Shown piece after piece: positions 11,061 through 21,059 of a DNA stretch of 52,878 nucleotides. Every line of letters starts with the position of its first letter. The first letter of the stretch is position 1. The notes under the pieces were generated by a model that was given only the letters and a program-made list of their open reading frames with translations, was not told where the DNA came from and did no database searches. The stretch is from the NCBI GenBank assembly GCA_003427395.1, contig BFEA01000008.1, forward strand, positions 1,485,381-1,538,258. The letters are read 5' to 3'. A program made the position numbers and the translations under genes. The DNA is from Chara braunii. Its lineage: Eukaryota; Streptophyta; Charophyceae; Charales; Characeae.

Positions 11061-11407
11061 ATGTGTCACTGATAACCCGTCTCTCCTCTATATCTTTTAC
11101 GTCCTCCCTGGAGGGGGGCAGGACCCTGGGTTATCTGAGCAATCTCTGACATCGGGCAGGGTTTGGAGTGAGCAGCTGCCCTTGAATAGTATCAGCCTTT
11201 AATTGTTTATCTGGCGCCCTTCATCTGAGGGTGAAGAGATACAGAAGACAATGGTGGTTCTCCAAGCTCACAAAGGACTACACCACTGAACACTCTATAG
11301 GCCTGCTCAGTCAATCCCCTAGGTTCCAGGGCGATCAATGCTGGCAGGCCCCACAGTCACTGTTCTCACTTTTTCTCAGACATTCGCATATATTCTCTTT
11401 GTAAAAT
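11061..11407 (+). other. LINE 1 3' UTR or flank
   Basis: Non-coding sequence after the LINE ORF. No poly(A) tail is visible before the N gap, so the true LINE end may be hidden. Confidence 0.4.
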
Positions 11408-11469
11408 AGGACGCAGGACTCGATTTCCGGCAGGTGATGCTCCCCACCGATACATGGAGCCTCTCCCCA
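11408..11469 (+). repeat. CAGGTG/CTCCCCACC short repeat, copy a
   Basis: Matches the family found at 39196, 42579, 45226 and 45823. The core reads TTTCCGGCAGGTGATGCTCC and then CCACCGATACATGGAGCC. Other copies read TTTTCCAGCAGGTGCTGCTC and CCCACCAATAGATGGAGCC. The following GTCTGCTCTTATCAACAG resembles the GGCTGCTCTTATCACC after copy b. Confidence 0.7.
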
Positions 11470-11506
11470 AGTGTTAGTGGTGTCTGCTCTTATCAACAGC
11501 ACTAAC

Positions 11507-11923
11507 NNNNNNNNNNNNNNNNNNNNNNNNNNNNNNNNNNNNNNNNNNNNNNNNNNNNNNNNNNNNNNNNNNNNNNNNNNNNNNNNNNNNNNNNNNNNNN
11601 NNNNNNNNNNNNNNNNNNNNNNNNNNNNNNNNNNNNNNNNNNNNNNNNNNNNNNNNNNNNNNNNNNNNNNNNNNNNNNNNNNNNNNNNNNNNNNNNNNNN
11701 NNNNNNNNNNNNNNNNNNNNNNNNNNNNNNNNNNNNNNNNNNNNNNNNNNNNNNNNNNNNNNNNNNNNNNNNNNNNNNNNNNNNNNNNNNNNNNNNNNNN
11801 NNNNNNNNNNNNNNNNNNNNNNNNNNNNNNNNNNNNNNNNNNNNNNNNNNNNNNNNNNNNNNNNNNNNNNNNNNNNNNNNNNNNNNNNNNNNNNNNNNNN
11901 NNNNNNNNNNNNNNNNNNNNNNN
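11507..11923. other. Assembly gap (N)
   Basis: 417 n. It hides the junction between LINE 1 and the left end of the giant retrotransposon, including the 5' LTR start and its target-site duplication. Confidence 1.
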
Positions 11924-13082
11924 TTTTTTTTTTTTTTTTTTTTAATTGATGATTGTGAAAGTCGACGTAGCTGCCGACCAGATTCTTGTTTTTGATTAAA
12001 TTAGGATTACAAGGATTATGCCTCTTGGTTGGTGCTTTTGCTTGTGACTTATACTCAGATGATTGATAAGATAAATTTATAAAAGTATTTTCTTTATTAC
12101 AAAGAGAAAATAAATCTTTACATGACAGATAGATAAAAGCGGCGTCATAGGGGCATTGGAGCAGTGTGAGGGAGCCAAAGGGTTTAAGGCGTGGCACAAA
12201 TATCCTTTTTGGTTTTAGTTGCTGCGCAACGCAGGTCTCAAAGGAGTGAAGCGAGGTGGTACACTCCTGAGCCAATAAATAAAGGCATAACCGTAGGCTT
12301 TGTGGGATGCGGATGAGTAAGATATTATGTGTCCGATGTACTTGAAGCCGACCAATACCGATGAGGGCCTCATAAGTCTATCGTTGTAACCTGGGCCTTT
12401 GGGACTGGTTGGGGTTTTTAGCGAGTCTGGCTCGGTAATAGCAGCCACGACCGTTGAAAGAAGAGCTCAGGCTGGGCCTAGGGAGTTGTTTGGCCACCTA
12501 ATAGCCCTGCGTAGGCTTGTCATGCCAAAGTCCATCAGGCCATCTGTTTGAAAATGGGGCAATACAGAGAAGGTCAGCGCAACCCCTGTCAGGCCGTGGC
12601 ACGCATGAAGCGCTAGTGTCTATCTGAACCTGGCCATCATGAAGGGCCAGGGCCGCAGTGGGTCCTGATCGACTGGATGCGGCCAGTGGGATTTCAGCGG
12701 AGGCACACAGCAGTACTGGCGCGCAGGTTGTTTGTCGGGTCGGGTATAGGGGCAAAAAAATATTCTAGAAGGTTGGTCCCCCTTCGAAGTCTTCCTCGGG
12801 AAAGTCGGCGCTGCTGAACAGATTCGCGCTCAGTTGTAGGACCAAGCACCACGGCCAGAAGGAACATTGGCAAAGGCTCACAGTGATACTAACAGGCGAA
12901 ATCGATTGTCGGATGTGGGAATACCGGGCAACGCAGATTGAGAGTGGCGGAGACAGGCAGTAGGTGACGGGGAAGAGCAAGAGATAAAAAAAGGATGGAA
13001 TGAACCCACCGCGGATTCGCGTCAGGTGCGTTCTAGAAACGAAGATGGAGAAGGAGCGAACAAGGAATTTCAAAATAGTATA

Positions 13083-13114
13083 GCTCGCTAGTTTTTCCAC
13101 GAAAACGAGCGAGC
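13083..13114. promoter_or_regulatory. LTR hairpin GCTCGCTAGTTT, 5' LTR copy
   Basis: GCTCGCTAGTTT pairs with AAACGAGCGAGC across a short loop with one mismatch. The 3' LTR copy at 31288-31319 is a perfect 12-bp stem (GCTCGCTCGTTT/AAACGAGCGAGC). Role unknown. Confidence 0.5.
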
Positions 13115-15151
13115 GAAGGGTTGAGGTCAGGGTTTTGGAGTCGGGCGAACACGTTGAGAAAGTCAGAATGGCGAGAAGATAAATGGGTTAGTCAGTAGAG
13201 CGAGTATGAAGTGCGCCTTGACGAAAAGAGGTGGATACGGTGGAGGTCAAGAACGTATGCCCCGCTCTCTTCGTGATGAAATTGAACGCGTAAAGGTGGT
13301 AGGTAGGGTTTTTTACCTCGTGCGAGTGTAATGGTTAAGTTAGTTTTGGCCATAAGTTAGTAGAATAAGAGATATATAGGAAATGACGTGCGAGGAGGGA
13401 TAGTGAAAACGAATATGGTGGGGACGAAGATCGAGTAACTCGCCCACTTCTTCGTGAAAACGAGTAAGTGGAGATTCGTTCCAGAGGTTTTCAGTTATTG
13501 CAAGAAAGGGGGTGGAGTTAATTTTGAGAGTTAGTGGTTGAATTTCACGTTGCGTTATTGATAGTGTGCGGAATGTATCTCCCCACGTTTTAGTCCAAAA
13601 TCCATACCGATATTGCTCATTCCATTGAGCGAAGTGGCGTGGGGCTAGCGCCGGGAGCTTAGGACCTACCTGATCCGCAATCGCTCCTAGGACCTGCCTG
13701 ATCGCACGGCTGGTCCATACACTTGGTCAACTTTGAAGAGTGGGGGCACTAATTGGTTTGAGCAGTGAAGGCTGAAGGAAGGGGCAAATACTTACCGGCG
13801 ACAACCAAAGACGCAGCGGGGGGGGGGGACTGAGAGTGAAAGCTAAGGGGCTACACTGACTGCGCGGTGGTCATCACCACCAGCTTGGTCGTGGTTCCAT
13901 ACACCGCCGATGTGATTTATTGTCACGACCTTTGTCACTGAGGTCATCACCACTATCAACCACGAGGCTACTACCTTGTCATGTTGCTACTGATCGTGAA
14001 GGTACCGGTCGCAGCAGCCATCTTCAGCACCGCTTGGCGACTTTTAGCGACCATCTGTGTATACGTGCAATAAAACAGGAAAGGGTCAGGACGTATCAGA
14101 TTCTGCTGACGTCAGTGGACCTACATGGGTGGCATCGGCCTGCACTTTGTTTTTGTTTTTTTTTTCCACAACCTATGTCGAGTAGCTATGTGGGGAAGGT
14201 TGATGCACTGAGAAGAAGAGGGGGAGGGCGACTGTTGTAAAGCCCATACTGTCTTGGTGTTGTTGTTGGGCTTTGCAACAGTGTACGAACTGATCAACAC
14301 TGCCTCATGGTGCAAACAATAGGCCTCAGCTGAGTATGCTAAGTTCTCGTTGTGCTCCACAGAGCAGTTCTTGCTGTGTTTTCTCATTGAACGCTGCTGG
14401 GTATGACACTATGATATTGGTGTTTAAAATTATGAATCGACACAGTACCGTGCTGCTGAGCGTGGTTGGTACACGTGCAGTTTTAAAACCGAGTTTTGCT
14501 ATAGTTTAACCGCGCTTCTCATAGCATATAGAGAGGGTGGTAAAGTTGTCGAAGGAGCCAATTGCTGCAAGTTGGAGACGCGCCAGAGAATCATCTACTG
14601 GCTGTTTGAGATCTGGTTGACCAAGCTGTTACCACATTCCGGCCGCCATTGCGGGGCCCTCAGGCGATGGAAGATAACAAGGCCCTCTCCTGAGAGTCTA
14701 GTCAGTCCCTCTCTTGTATCTCGAGAGTCTGAAACCTCTACTTCTGCCCTTCTTACTCTAAGTCTAGTCCAATTCTGAGAGGAAGGGGACAGGCGGGATT
14801 GCAACCCGTAGGACCACAGCAAGACTCTGTGGGGAGTCAGCCCACCGATTCTGGGAGCTCTGCCGGAACTAAGGAGGAGTTCTGGAGACAGGGAATTGAA
14901 AAGTAATCATTGCTTTCCCTTTATAAACCTTGTTATAACCCCTATCTGTATCATTTGCTATGTTTTGACTAAGTATACTGTGTGCATCCCTACTTTGACT
15001 TTTCACGACACAAACCACACTAAGTAAAGGAATGTATGTGTAATGTCAGTTTCAGTTTTATTGTTTTATTGAAAGCAGATTGTGGGATTGCATCTGGGGG
15101 AAGAATGAGAGGAAGGTTGTATTGTTTGGTTTTACTGGGTATATCAAAGGT

Positions 15152-15843
15152 TGGACAAGTCTCCATCAGTTTGGGGAGGTCCAGTGTTATGTTTATTTTG
15201 AATTGCCTAAAGAACCAGACATGTTTCATAATTTTGGGTGGTTTGTTGCTCTAACTTGTAAGGGCTGACAGTGAATGACTTTTTAGGGACCAAGCATGTT
15301 CCATAAGTTTGGGTGGCTTGGTCGCCTTTTTTACTTCGGGTTTCTTTCAGTTTCTTTAGGTACTGAACGAGGAGGTTTGGGCATGTTCCATAAGTTTGGG
15401 TGACTCAGCCTCTTCCTGCTTTGGTTTTAAGAGAAAATGAACCAGGCTGAGGACCAAGACATTTTCCATAAGTTTGGGTGGTGTTGATCCAATGCCACGC
15501 GCATGCTGGAACCAGAAGGTTATAACTTGGCTATACCTTACTACGATTCTATCTGTGAACAAGCTAGTCGGACAGGGTTCCATAAGTTTGAGTGGTTTGA
15601 CTATAGCTTATCACCAACTGAAAAGAGTACTAATTAAGAATAAACTTGTGGTACGAAGGGGCAGACTGAATCTTGAGTTAAAGATGATCGGTTCAGTTAT
15701 ATGCTACCTCAAAAGACTAAGTGCCGATAAATATGTAAAGTTGAGATACTTACGGCCAAAGAAGAGAAACGTTGTCATGCCCTATGTTTGGGTATACTCA
15801 ATGGCTGAGCTAGACATGTTCCATAAGTTTGGGTGGTCTAACT
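15152..15843. repeat. Seven-hairpin array with constant loop, 5' LTR
   Basis: Seven copies of a 20-base core close to ATGTTCCATAAGTTTGGGTG lie at about 15157, 15220, 15296, 15384, 15461, 15574 and 15816. Most cores sit between arms that pair with each other while the arms differ from unit to unit. Unit 1 has TGGAC/GTCCA. Unit 3 has GACCAAGC/GCTTGGTC (15288-15295 with 15316-15323). Unit 6 has AAGCTAGTCGGAC/GTTTGACTATAGCTT with two G-T pairs and a 2-base bulge. Unit 7 has AGCTAGAC/GTCTAACT with one mismatch. Units 2 and 5 are decayed here but intact in the 3' LTR. Unit 4 is weak in both. Function unknown. Confidence 0.8.
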
Positions 15844-16140
15844 TTATGTCCTACTATGTAAGCTGGGTGTAAATAGTTAAATCATTGAGAGACCATGAAC
15901 TGTTGTTTGATAAATCGACTTTGAGATGATGAGAGTACTTACCATAGTGGTTTGGTCTGCGTGTCACTGAGTACGATTATTATTTAGTCTAAGTTTCAGT
16001 TTGATAGGTAAGTTGCTTTGATTGCTCACCACGTGCTAGAGTCATAGGAGTTAGTTTCAATTTCTGCATTTTTTTAGCTAAGTTTTTTTTACTTAGGTCA
16101 ATTTCTGCATTTTTTGGGATCTTTTATTATACTTGGGTTT

Positions 16141-16665
16141 GTATAAATCTTGGTAAGCCACTTTCTTTATGGGAAGCGCTGCCGAATTTTCTATAAAACC
16201 AAGAATTTAGTCAGACTTTGACTTTTTCAAGATCCAACTTTTGTGATTTTTTGGCTTAGTAAAAATATGAAAAACCTGTTTTTCTAAAGGGAGTGCTGCC
16301 CAATTTTTTTCTAATTCAGGGAGTTAGACAAAATTAAACTTTGAGAAGTCAAAGTCATTTTAGAGTCTGAAGTTAGCTTTGTATAAATCTTGGAAGCGCT
16401 GCCGAAAGTTTTTACAAATGTAAGGAGTTAGTTAAATTTTGTCTTTGTAAAACTCAGGTCTTGTTTCTGAGTTTATATCTAACTTAGTATAAATCTGGGA
16501 AGTCTACCTTTCTAATGAAAATGCTGCCCAAATTTTTACTACTTCAGGGAGTTAGATTGTTTTTGTTTTCATATTTGAGTTATTATAAATTCTGAGAAGA
16601 CACTTTTCCTACAGGAAGCACTGTCGAAATTTTCTTAGTTTAGCGGAGTTAGATTATATTTTGAC
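16141..16665 (+). repeat. Five-unit diverged tandem repeat, 5' LTR
   Basis: Units start near 16141, 16259, 16381, 16488 and 16582. Each begins GTATAAATCTTGG or a variant, continues with CTTTCTNTANGGGAAGCGCT, GCCGAAATTTT, and ends with an AGGAGTTAG-like word followed by T-rich sequence. Spacing is about 95-120 bp. The 3' LTR has the same five units. Confidence 0.75.
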
Positions 16666-17049
16666 AGGTGGCAATCCTGAAAATCCACTCTGTATAGAGA
16701 AGATTCTGTCAGGGTCTACCTTTCATTAGACACTCACTTAGGGGTAGATTCATGATTAATTAAGTAGAATGATTCTTGATGAAATTCATGATATAGAAAT
16801 TACTCTCGATTTGGACTCATAGATTTAGCTTGGGGATTGTCTTGTCTTGTGTTACAGGTCCTCTTGAACGTTTGATTCGAAATCAGGACTAGATTCAACT
16901 TGATCCCACGAGGATCATCTTCTGTTATCACTGATAATAGGTCGGTTGCCGATCCAATTCACCCTCAATACTCAACCTAAAAGGCTTAAGCCCTGGTGAT
17001 TTCTATTGTTTTATTAAGGTTTTCACCCGCACTTTCATTGAATGGTCAT

Positions 17050-17468
17050 TTAAACCACAGGTCCCCCCGCCACGGAAAACTCCTAGTCCCTGTGAGCTAA
17101 GGCCAGGTTGTACGGAGGGGCGGCGACCGTACGGAGGCGCCGGGTTGTACGCAGGCCAACGGGTCCAATCCCGCCAATTTGCAAACGACAACTTTGCCGA
17201 TTTTTTGTGCTCAGAAGAAGTCATGAAAATATCTGAAAATTTGAGGGTCTGTAGATTATGTCGTGATCTTTCACGGAAAAATATCGGAAAAAAGAATTTT
17301 TTTTTGACGGTGAAATATTCGCCGCGCCGATTCAGTTTATTTCTATTTTTTGTCGCAAATTTCGTACGGAGGCCCGCCCGGTTTTCCACGTTGTACGACC
17401 GGTACCCGTCGTGAAACGGCGCTACCGGTACCCCGAGGTTTTTGACGTCAGGGGGACCTGTGGCTTAA
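17050..17468. mobile_element. 411-bp MITE-like element with TTAA duplication
   Basis: The element (17054-17464) begins ACCACAGGTCCCCC and ends GGGGGACCTGTGGC, so its terminal inverted repeats match at 13 of 14 positions. It is flanked by TTAA on both sides (17050-17053 and 17465-17468). The 3' LTR has the empty site with a single TTAA (CCATTTAACAAAGG at about 35337). GTACGGAGG words occur at 17110, 17129 and 17364 with a variant at 17147, typical of subterminal transposase-binding repeats. There is no coding capacity for a transposase. TTAA duplication is the hallmark of the piggyBac superfamily, but these termini are not a canonical piggyBac start, so the assignment is tentative. Confidence 0.8.
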
Positions 17469-17661
17469 CAAAGGTACTGAGTATTTAATTATGGTTGGTT
17501 GGACAAGGGTTGAGGCTTGCATGGCTAGAGCGAGGGGTATGAGTATAGAAATTGGTTGAAGTTGACTCCGTGTAGTGCGTGGACTTTTGATTGACTTATT
17601 GATGTGATTGCAGGTATGTTTTGTAGTTCGGATTTTGGATTTGACTTTCTGCGATCTCACA

Positions 17662-17681
17662 TATATATATATATATATATA
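17662..17681. repeat. AT microsatellite in LTR
   Basis: About ten AT units. The 3' LTR has a shorter run at the same place (about 35535). Confidence 0.9.
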
Positions 17682-18052
17682 TGGCTGTGAGGAGTCCCAC
17701 TGTGATTATGAGAAGTGATCGTCACACACTTATCTCCCATTTATATATATACATGCATATACCTATGTTGGGTGTTCGCGTGGCCTGGGGGGGCCACTTT
17801 TAAGGGTTTAATGCGGGTTGAGATTGAGAAAGAAAAAAAAACCCCTTTTTATTGTTGAACTTCCTAAAGATTTCTTTGTCAGACGTTGGTCCTGTGCCTG
17901 GATTCGAGGTCCTTGTCCAGGACATCCCAGGTCCTAGACTCTGCTGGAAGGGATCTCCCCCCCGGCAGAGCCCATTTGCCCTGCCTACCAAGACACTCAG
18001 CCTAAAGGTCGAACGTGCCACGGAGGCCGCACGGCTATTCCTTCAGCCATGC

Positions 18053-18084
18053 AATATCGTGAAGGGGTAAGCCTTCACGATATT
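18053..18084. promoter_or_regulatory. LTR hairpin AATATCGTGAAGG
   Basis: AATATCGTGAAGG (18053-18065) pairs perfectly with CCTTCACGATATT (18072-18084) around the loop GGTAAG. The 3' LTR copy (around 35918-35949) has two changes on the right arm. Immediately after, TGACACT TG AGTGTCA (18092-18107) forms a second small palindrome. Position near the LTR end would suit a role in RNA 3'-end formation or dimerisation, which is inference. Confidence 0.5.
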
Positions 18085-18814
18085 TCGAGTCTGACACTTG
18101 AGTGTCATTAGCGGTACTCGGATCCATGAGGGACCGCTTGATTATGGGCACTACATAGTAGGCCATCATAGCGGCTGCTTACGTATTCATGCATTGCTAG
18201 TCGATATGAGTTAGCCCTGCGTCCGCGCGGTTTTATACTAAGTCTCTCGCGCGACGCCTACCCAATTTCCTTGTCGGAGAGTTATGGGATGACTACTAAG
18301 GGACTAGGAGTGTTGTCGCGTTGTTTGTTCTGTGTCATTTCGAGTATGTACATCTGTGTGTGTTTTTGTTTTTATGTTTTTTAGAATGGTGTGCGTGTGG
18401 AGTGTGGGATGCGTTCTAGTCGACCGGCGACGAGCCGCACGTGGGACCTCGGCCCCCCAAGATGTCGGTTCGTGTGCGGGTCCGATAGAGGCGTAATACC
18501 GCGCGTAACGCCTATGCTACAATGTACAAGAAACACCCTCGGCTGGTCCACCTCTGCGATTGCATCTGATTAGCTTTCGTATTGTGGACGGGTAGCTCGG
18601 CGGGGATACGCCCACCGAAGGGAGGTGACAACTCTCGCAAGTTGGAGGTAAGTCGTGCCTCGTGTATGCCCTATCTTGTCGTAGGGGCTCGCGAGAGGTA
18701 TGGCTGGCGCACTCGGTCGGAGCGGCTTGCGGAAGCTCCATGTATATTCACGACGAAGGAACATACCAACTCCTGCGTCGTTTTGTGCAGTGTCAGGTCG
18801 ATGCGCTCAATAGG

Positions 18815-18833
18815 TAGTGTCGTTGCCGGGAAT
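18815..18833 (+). other. Primer-binding site, tRNA-Asp type
   Basis: TAGTGTCGTTGCCGGGAAT starts two bases after the 5' LTR. From general knowledge of plant tRNA-Asp(GUC), the complement of its 3' end reads TGGCGCCGTTGCCGGGGAT. The two agree at 15 of 19 positions and all four differences are transitions of the C-to-T or G-to-A kind, as expected from decay of methylated DNA. Confidence 0.65.
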
Positions 18834-19209
18834 AACGGAAGCCTACCGTTGTCCCTGGTGGAACGACATCCGGGTATAAGATTGAGAAATAAATAGGCAT
18901 ATAAGGAAAGACAGAGTACGTAATGTCTTGCCAGACTAATTATGATGGATAAACATTTTTATTGTAATAAGTTTTATCTTTGATCTGATTGGCTGCCTAG
19001 GTTAGGGGGTCATAAAGAAAATCCTACAATAAATTTGGGCCGATTAAGATGAATTCAAAGGGAAGGAATAGGTCGTACCACTCGATCTGAATCGCTAAGT
19101 GGGTGTCTAGGAAACTCGATAGGCGTCATAGTAAGTTGGGACACAGAATGACAAATTTTTTTTCCTTACTCTTTTTAATAGGAAAATTTGAGACTGAGGT
19201 TCGACCAAG
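18834..19209 (+). other. Retrotransposon leader (5' UTR)
   Basis: Non-coding sequence between the PBS and the gag ATG. No other element is recognised. Confidence 0.6.
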
Positions 19210-21059
19210 ATGTCAGGAGGCATAGCTGATGGTACCAGGAAGGTCCTGACGATCGACGATTTGGTCGAAGCCTTGGACAGGTGTGAAAGGTCACAGAGAA
19301 ATGTTCCCAAGGTCGATACCTTCCATTTCAATGGGAAACGGGTCTCTGATTGGCTTGACTTGGTAGAACAAGCACTGGTGGGACTATCGGACGCGGTGAA
19401 ATTTCAACGAATTATGAAGTATGTCCTCCATGACCATCATCAAGAGGTAGAGAAAGTGGTGAACGCAGCAAATGGCAGCTGGGTCGAGATTCAAAGATGG
19501 GATGCAAAGGAAGTACAGGCTGAGTGATAACCTATTAACCACTGCAGACCTTAGAAGCAATGAACAGGGATGACTTCACCACAATGGGGGCCTTCGTGCA
19601 TGAGTTCAAAAATAAGGCGAGGAAGGTCCCTGGGATCTTTAAGGAAGCGCAGTGTGCTCTCTTCCTTGGGTTGCTCACTGCCTTGGAAGCGGCAGAGCTG
19701 ACAAGCCATAAAGGGGGGAATGCGAAACTCACCTGGGCCACTATTGACAAAGGGGTGGAGGAAGGAAGTCTTGACTAGGTGGAGCAGTATCAGATGCGCC
19801 TGCAAAGGCGAAAGAGGAATGAACGGGATGCAACCGCTCCATGACTCGGACCCCGGGAGTAAAGAGGATTGTGACCGACGTACTTGCAGAGTTGGGCTAT
19901 GGGAAAAACGCGGTGATAGAACAGAAAGTGGTAACGGGAATCCAGGGAAAAGGGAAGGAGCCAGTAATAGAGGAAGATGTCTAGGAGGAGTGGGAAAAAG
20001 AGGAGCCGGTGCCCCAACACCTTTCGAAGGTGCTACGCAAACAACGCAATTTAACGCAGGGAGGGCAACGTTCAGGAAAGGGGCAAGTGCCCCAAGCAAT
20101 GGTAGTAACATCGCCAAGTGCGTCGGCTCCGTCAAGTAACGCGGCACCGTCACAAGCGGCGGTACCACCATTTGGGCAGTGGCCGTGACCTGTGTTTAAC
20201 ACCTTTGTGCCATGGGGAAGCCTCACCATCGGGGCAAATGGTACCATACGCTGGGCCCCAAGCGAGTATGCCACCTCCAAGCTATCCCGCGACACAGGCT
20301 CAACCCATGGCACCGCCTCCGTCGCTCGCACCAAGTTCACAACTTGAAGGCAGTGTGGCAGGTGGAGGCAACCAAGGCCAGGGTAATCAAGGGAATGGAG
20401 GAAGAGGCCGCGGAAGAGGACGTGGCAGAAATGGTGGTGGCCGAGGGGGACAATGGGACAACCAAGGTCACCAGGACCAGGGAAATCAAGGGAGCTAGGG
20501 AAGCGGGAGGACCCGTTTTGATTGGAGAACCGATATATGCCAGCATTGTGACAAACAGGGCCATACTATACGGTTCTGCAATACTAGGCGGGAAGATGAA
20601 AGGGTAGGACTGATCTATTCCAATATGGATGGCGATATATACGATCAGTTCGGAAAATATATTGACCGAAAGGTTCCGGGTGGAGTAAGGGCGAAGACAC
20701 AGAGAAGGGTAGCTGCGCGACAAGCTCCATCGGCCACATTCAGATTGTGGCAGGAAAGGGATGATCCACCAATTAGGGTGGAAGAGGTGGAAAGTGATGA
20801 AGAGGTAACTCAGAGGCTACGGGCTGGAGCTATAAAGGAGGAGCCCATAGTCGTTGAGTCAGATGAAGAGGGCGAAAATGAGAAGGTGGAGCCCGCATCA
20901 ATCCTTCTAGGGAAGATGAAAGACTTGTGGGGAAAGATGGGGAGGTACCAGCAAAAATTGGGAGACATTTGTGAGGAAGTGAAGGGATGGAAAGTTGGTA
21001 TCCCAAAGTCTTTCTCTACGAGTCTGGCCCGGAATCGATGCCAGGGCGACCCGGAGTAG
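19210..21059 (+). pseudogene. gag: Gag polyprotein of giant gypsy element
   Basis: Starts at ATG 19210 (MSGGIADGTRKVLTIDDLVE). The first run reads a capsid-like domain (FHFNGKRVSDWLDLVEQALV) to 19527. After small indels the frame beginning at 19560 continues (FVHEFKNKARKVPGIF) to a TAG at 19776. From 20118 a single frame carries a Pro/Ala/Gln stretch, a Gly/Arg-rich RGRGRGRGRNGGG segment, TAG at 20496-20498, and then a CCHC zinc knuckle CQHCDKQGHTIRFC (20538-20579). It ends with an acidic region at 21059. Gag coats and packages the genomic RNA. The knuckle is intact, but at least three frameshifts or stops lie before it. Confidence 0.8.
20538..20579 (+). other. Gag CCHC zinc knuckle
   Basis: Codons read CX2CX4HX4C (CQHCDKQGHTIRFC), the nucleocapsid motif that binds RNA. 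All four ligands are present. Confidence 0.85.

Larger units (their letters stand above)
6363..11506 (+). mobile_element. LINE 1: APE-type non-LTR retrotransposon, decayed
   Basis: Follows the end of repeat copy B. In order it shows an apurinic-like endonuclease (about 6540-7260), a linker, a reverse transcriptase (about 7950-8830), a C-terminal thumb region and a zf-RVT-like zinc-binding end (about 10330-10500), closing at a stop near 11060. A presumed 3' UTR runs to the N gap. No ORF1 precedes the endonuclease, so the copy is 5'-truncated or ORF1 has been lost. Stops and frameshifts occur throughout. Domain order fits plant L1-like elements. It shares protein sequence along its length with the LINE at 48.5-51.9 kb. 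Confidence 0.85.
11924..18812 (+). repeat. 5' LTR (about 6.9 kb visible)
   Basis: Collinear with about 30052-36711 over its whole visible length, from ATTGATGATTGTGAAAGTC near 11944 to the terminal TGCGCTCAATA. In a 64-base sample (17881 against 35745) I count 7 differences, mostly transitions. It holds, in order, a hairpin at 13083, the seven-hairpin array (15152-15843), a five-unit repeat array (16141-16665), the TTAA element (17054-17464), an AT run, and hairpins at 18053 and 18092. Around 12055-12140 the sequence is replaced relative to the 3' LTR. The stretch 12.1-15.1 kb is otherwise plain collinear LTR with no gene. Short ORFs conserved in both copies (near 13920 and 32126) contain poly-T-derived runs and look incidental. 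Confidence 0.85.

Noticed and set aside
13920-14240. 106-codon frame conserved in both LTRs (also 32126-32443)
   Set aside because: Similarity is explained by LTR identity; it includes poly-T-derived Phe runs and has no recognisable domain.
16000-16700. Possible CRISPR-like array because of regularly spaced repeats
   Set aside because: Units are diverged 95-120 bp repeats with no unique spacers, in a eukaryotic LTR; CRISPR is not credible.
19551-20171. 206-codon minus-strand frame
   Set aside because: Antisense shadow of gag, which carries clear capsid and knuckle features on the plus strand.
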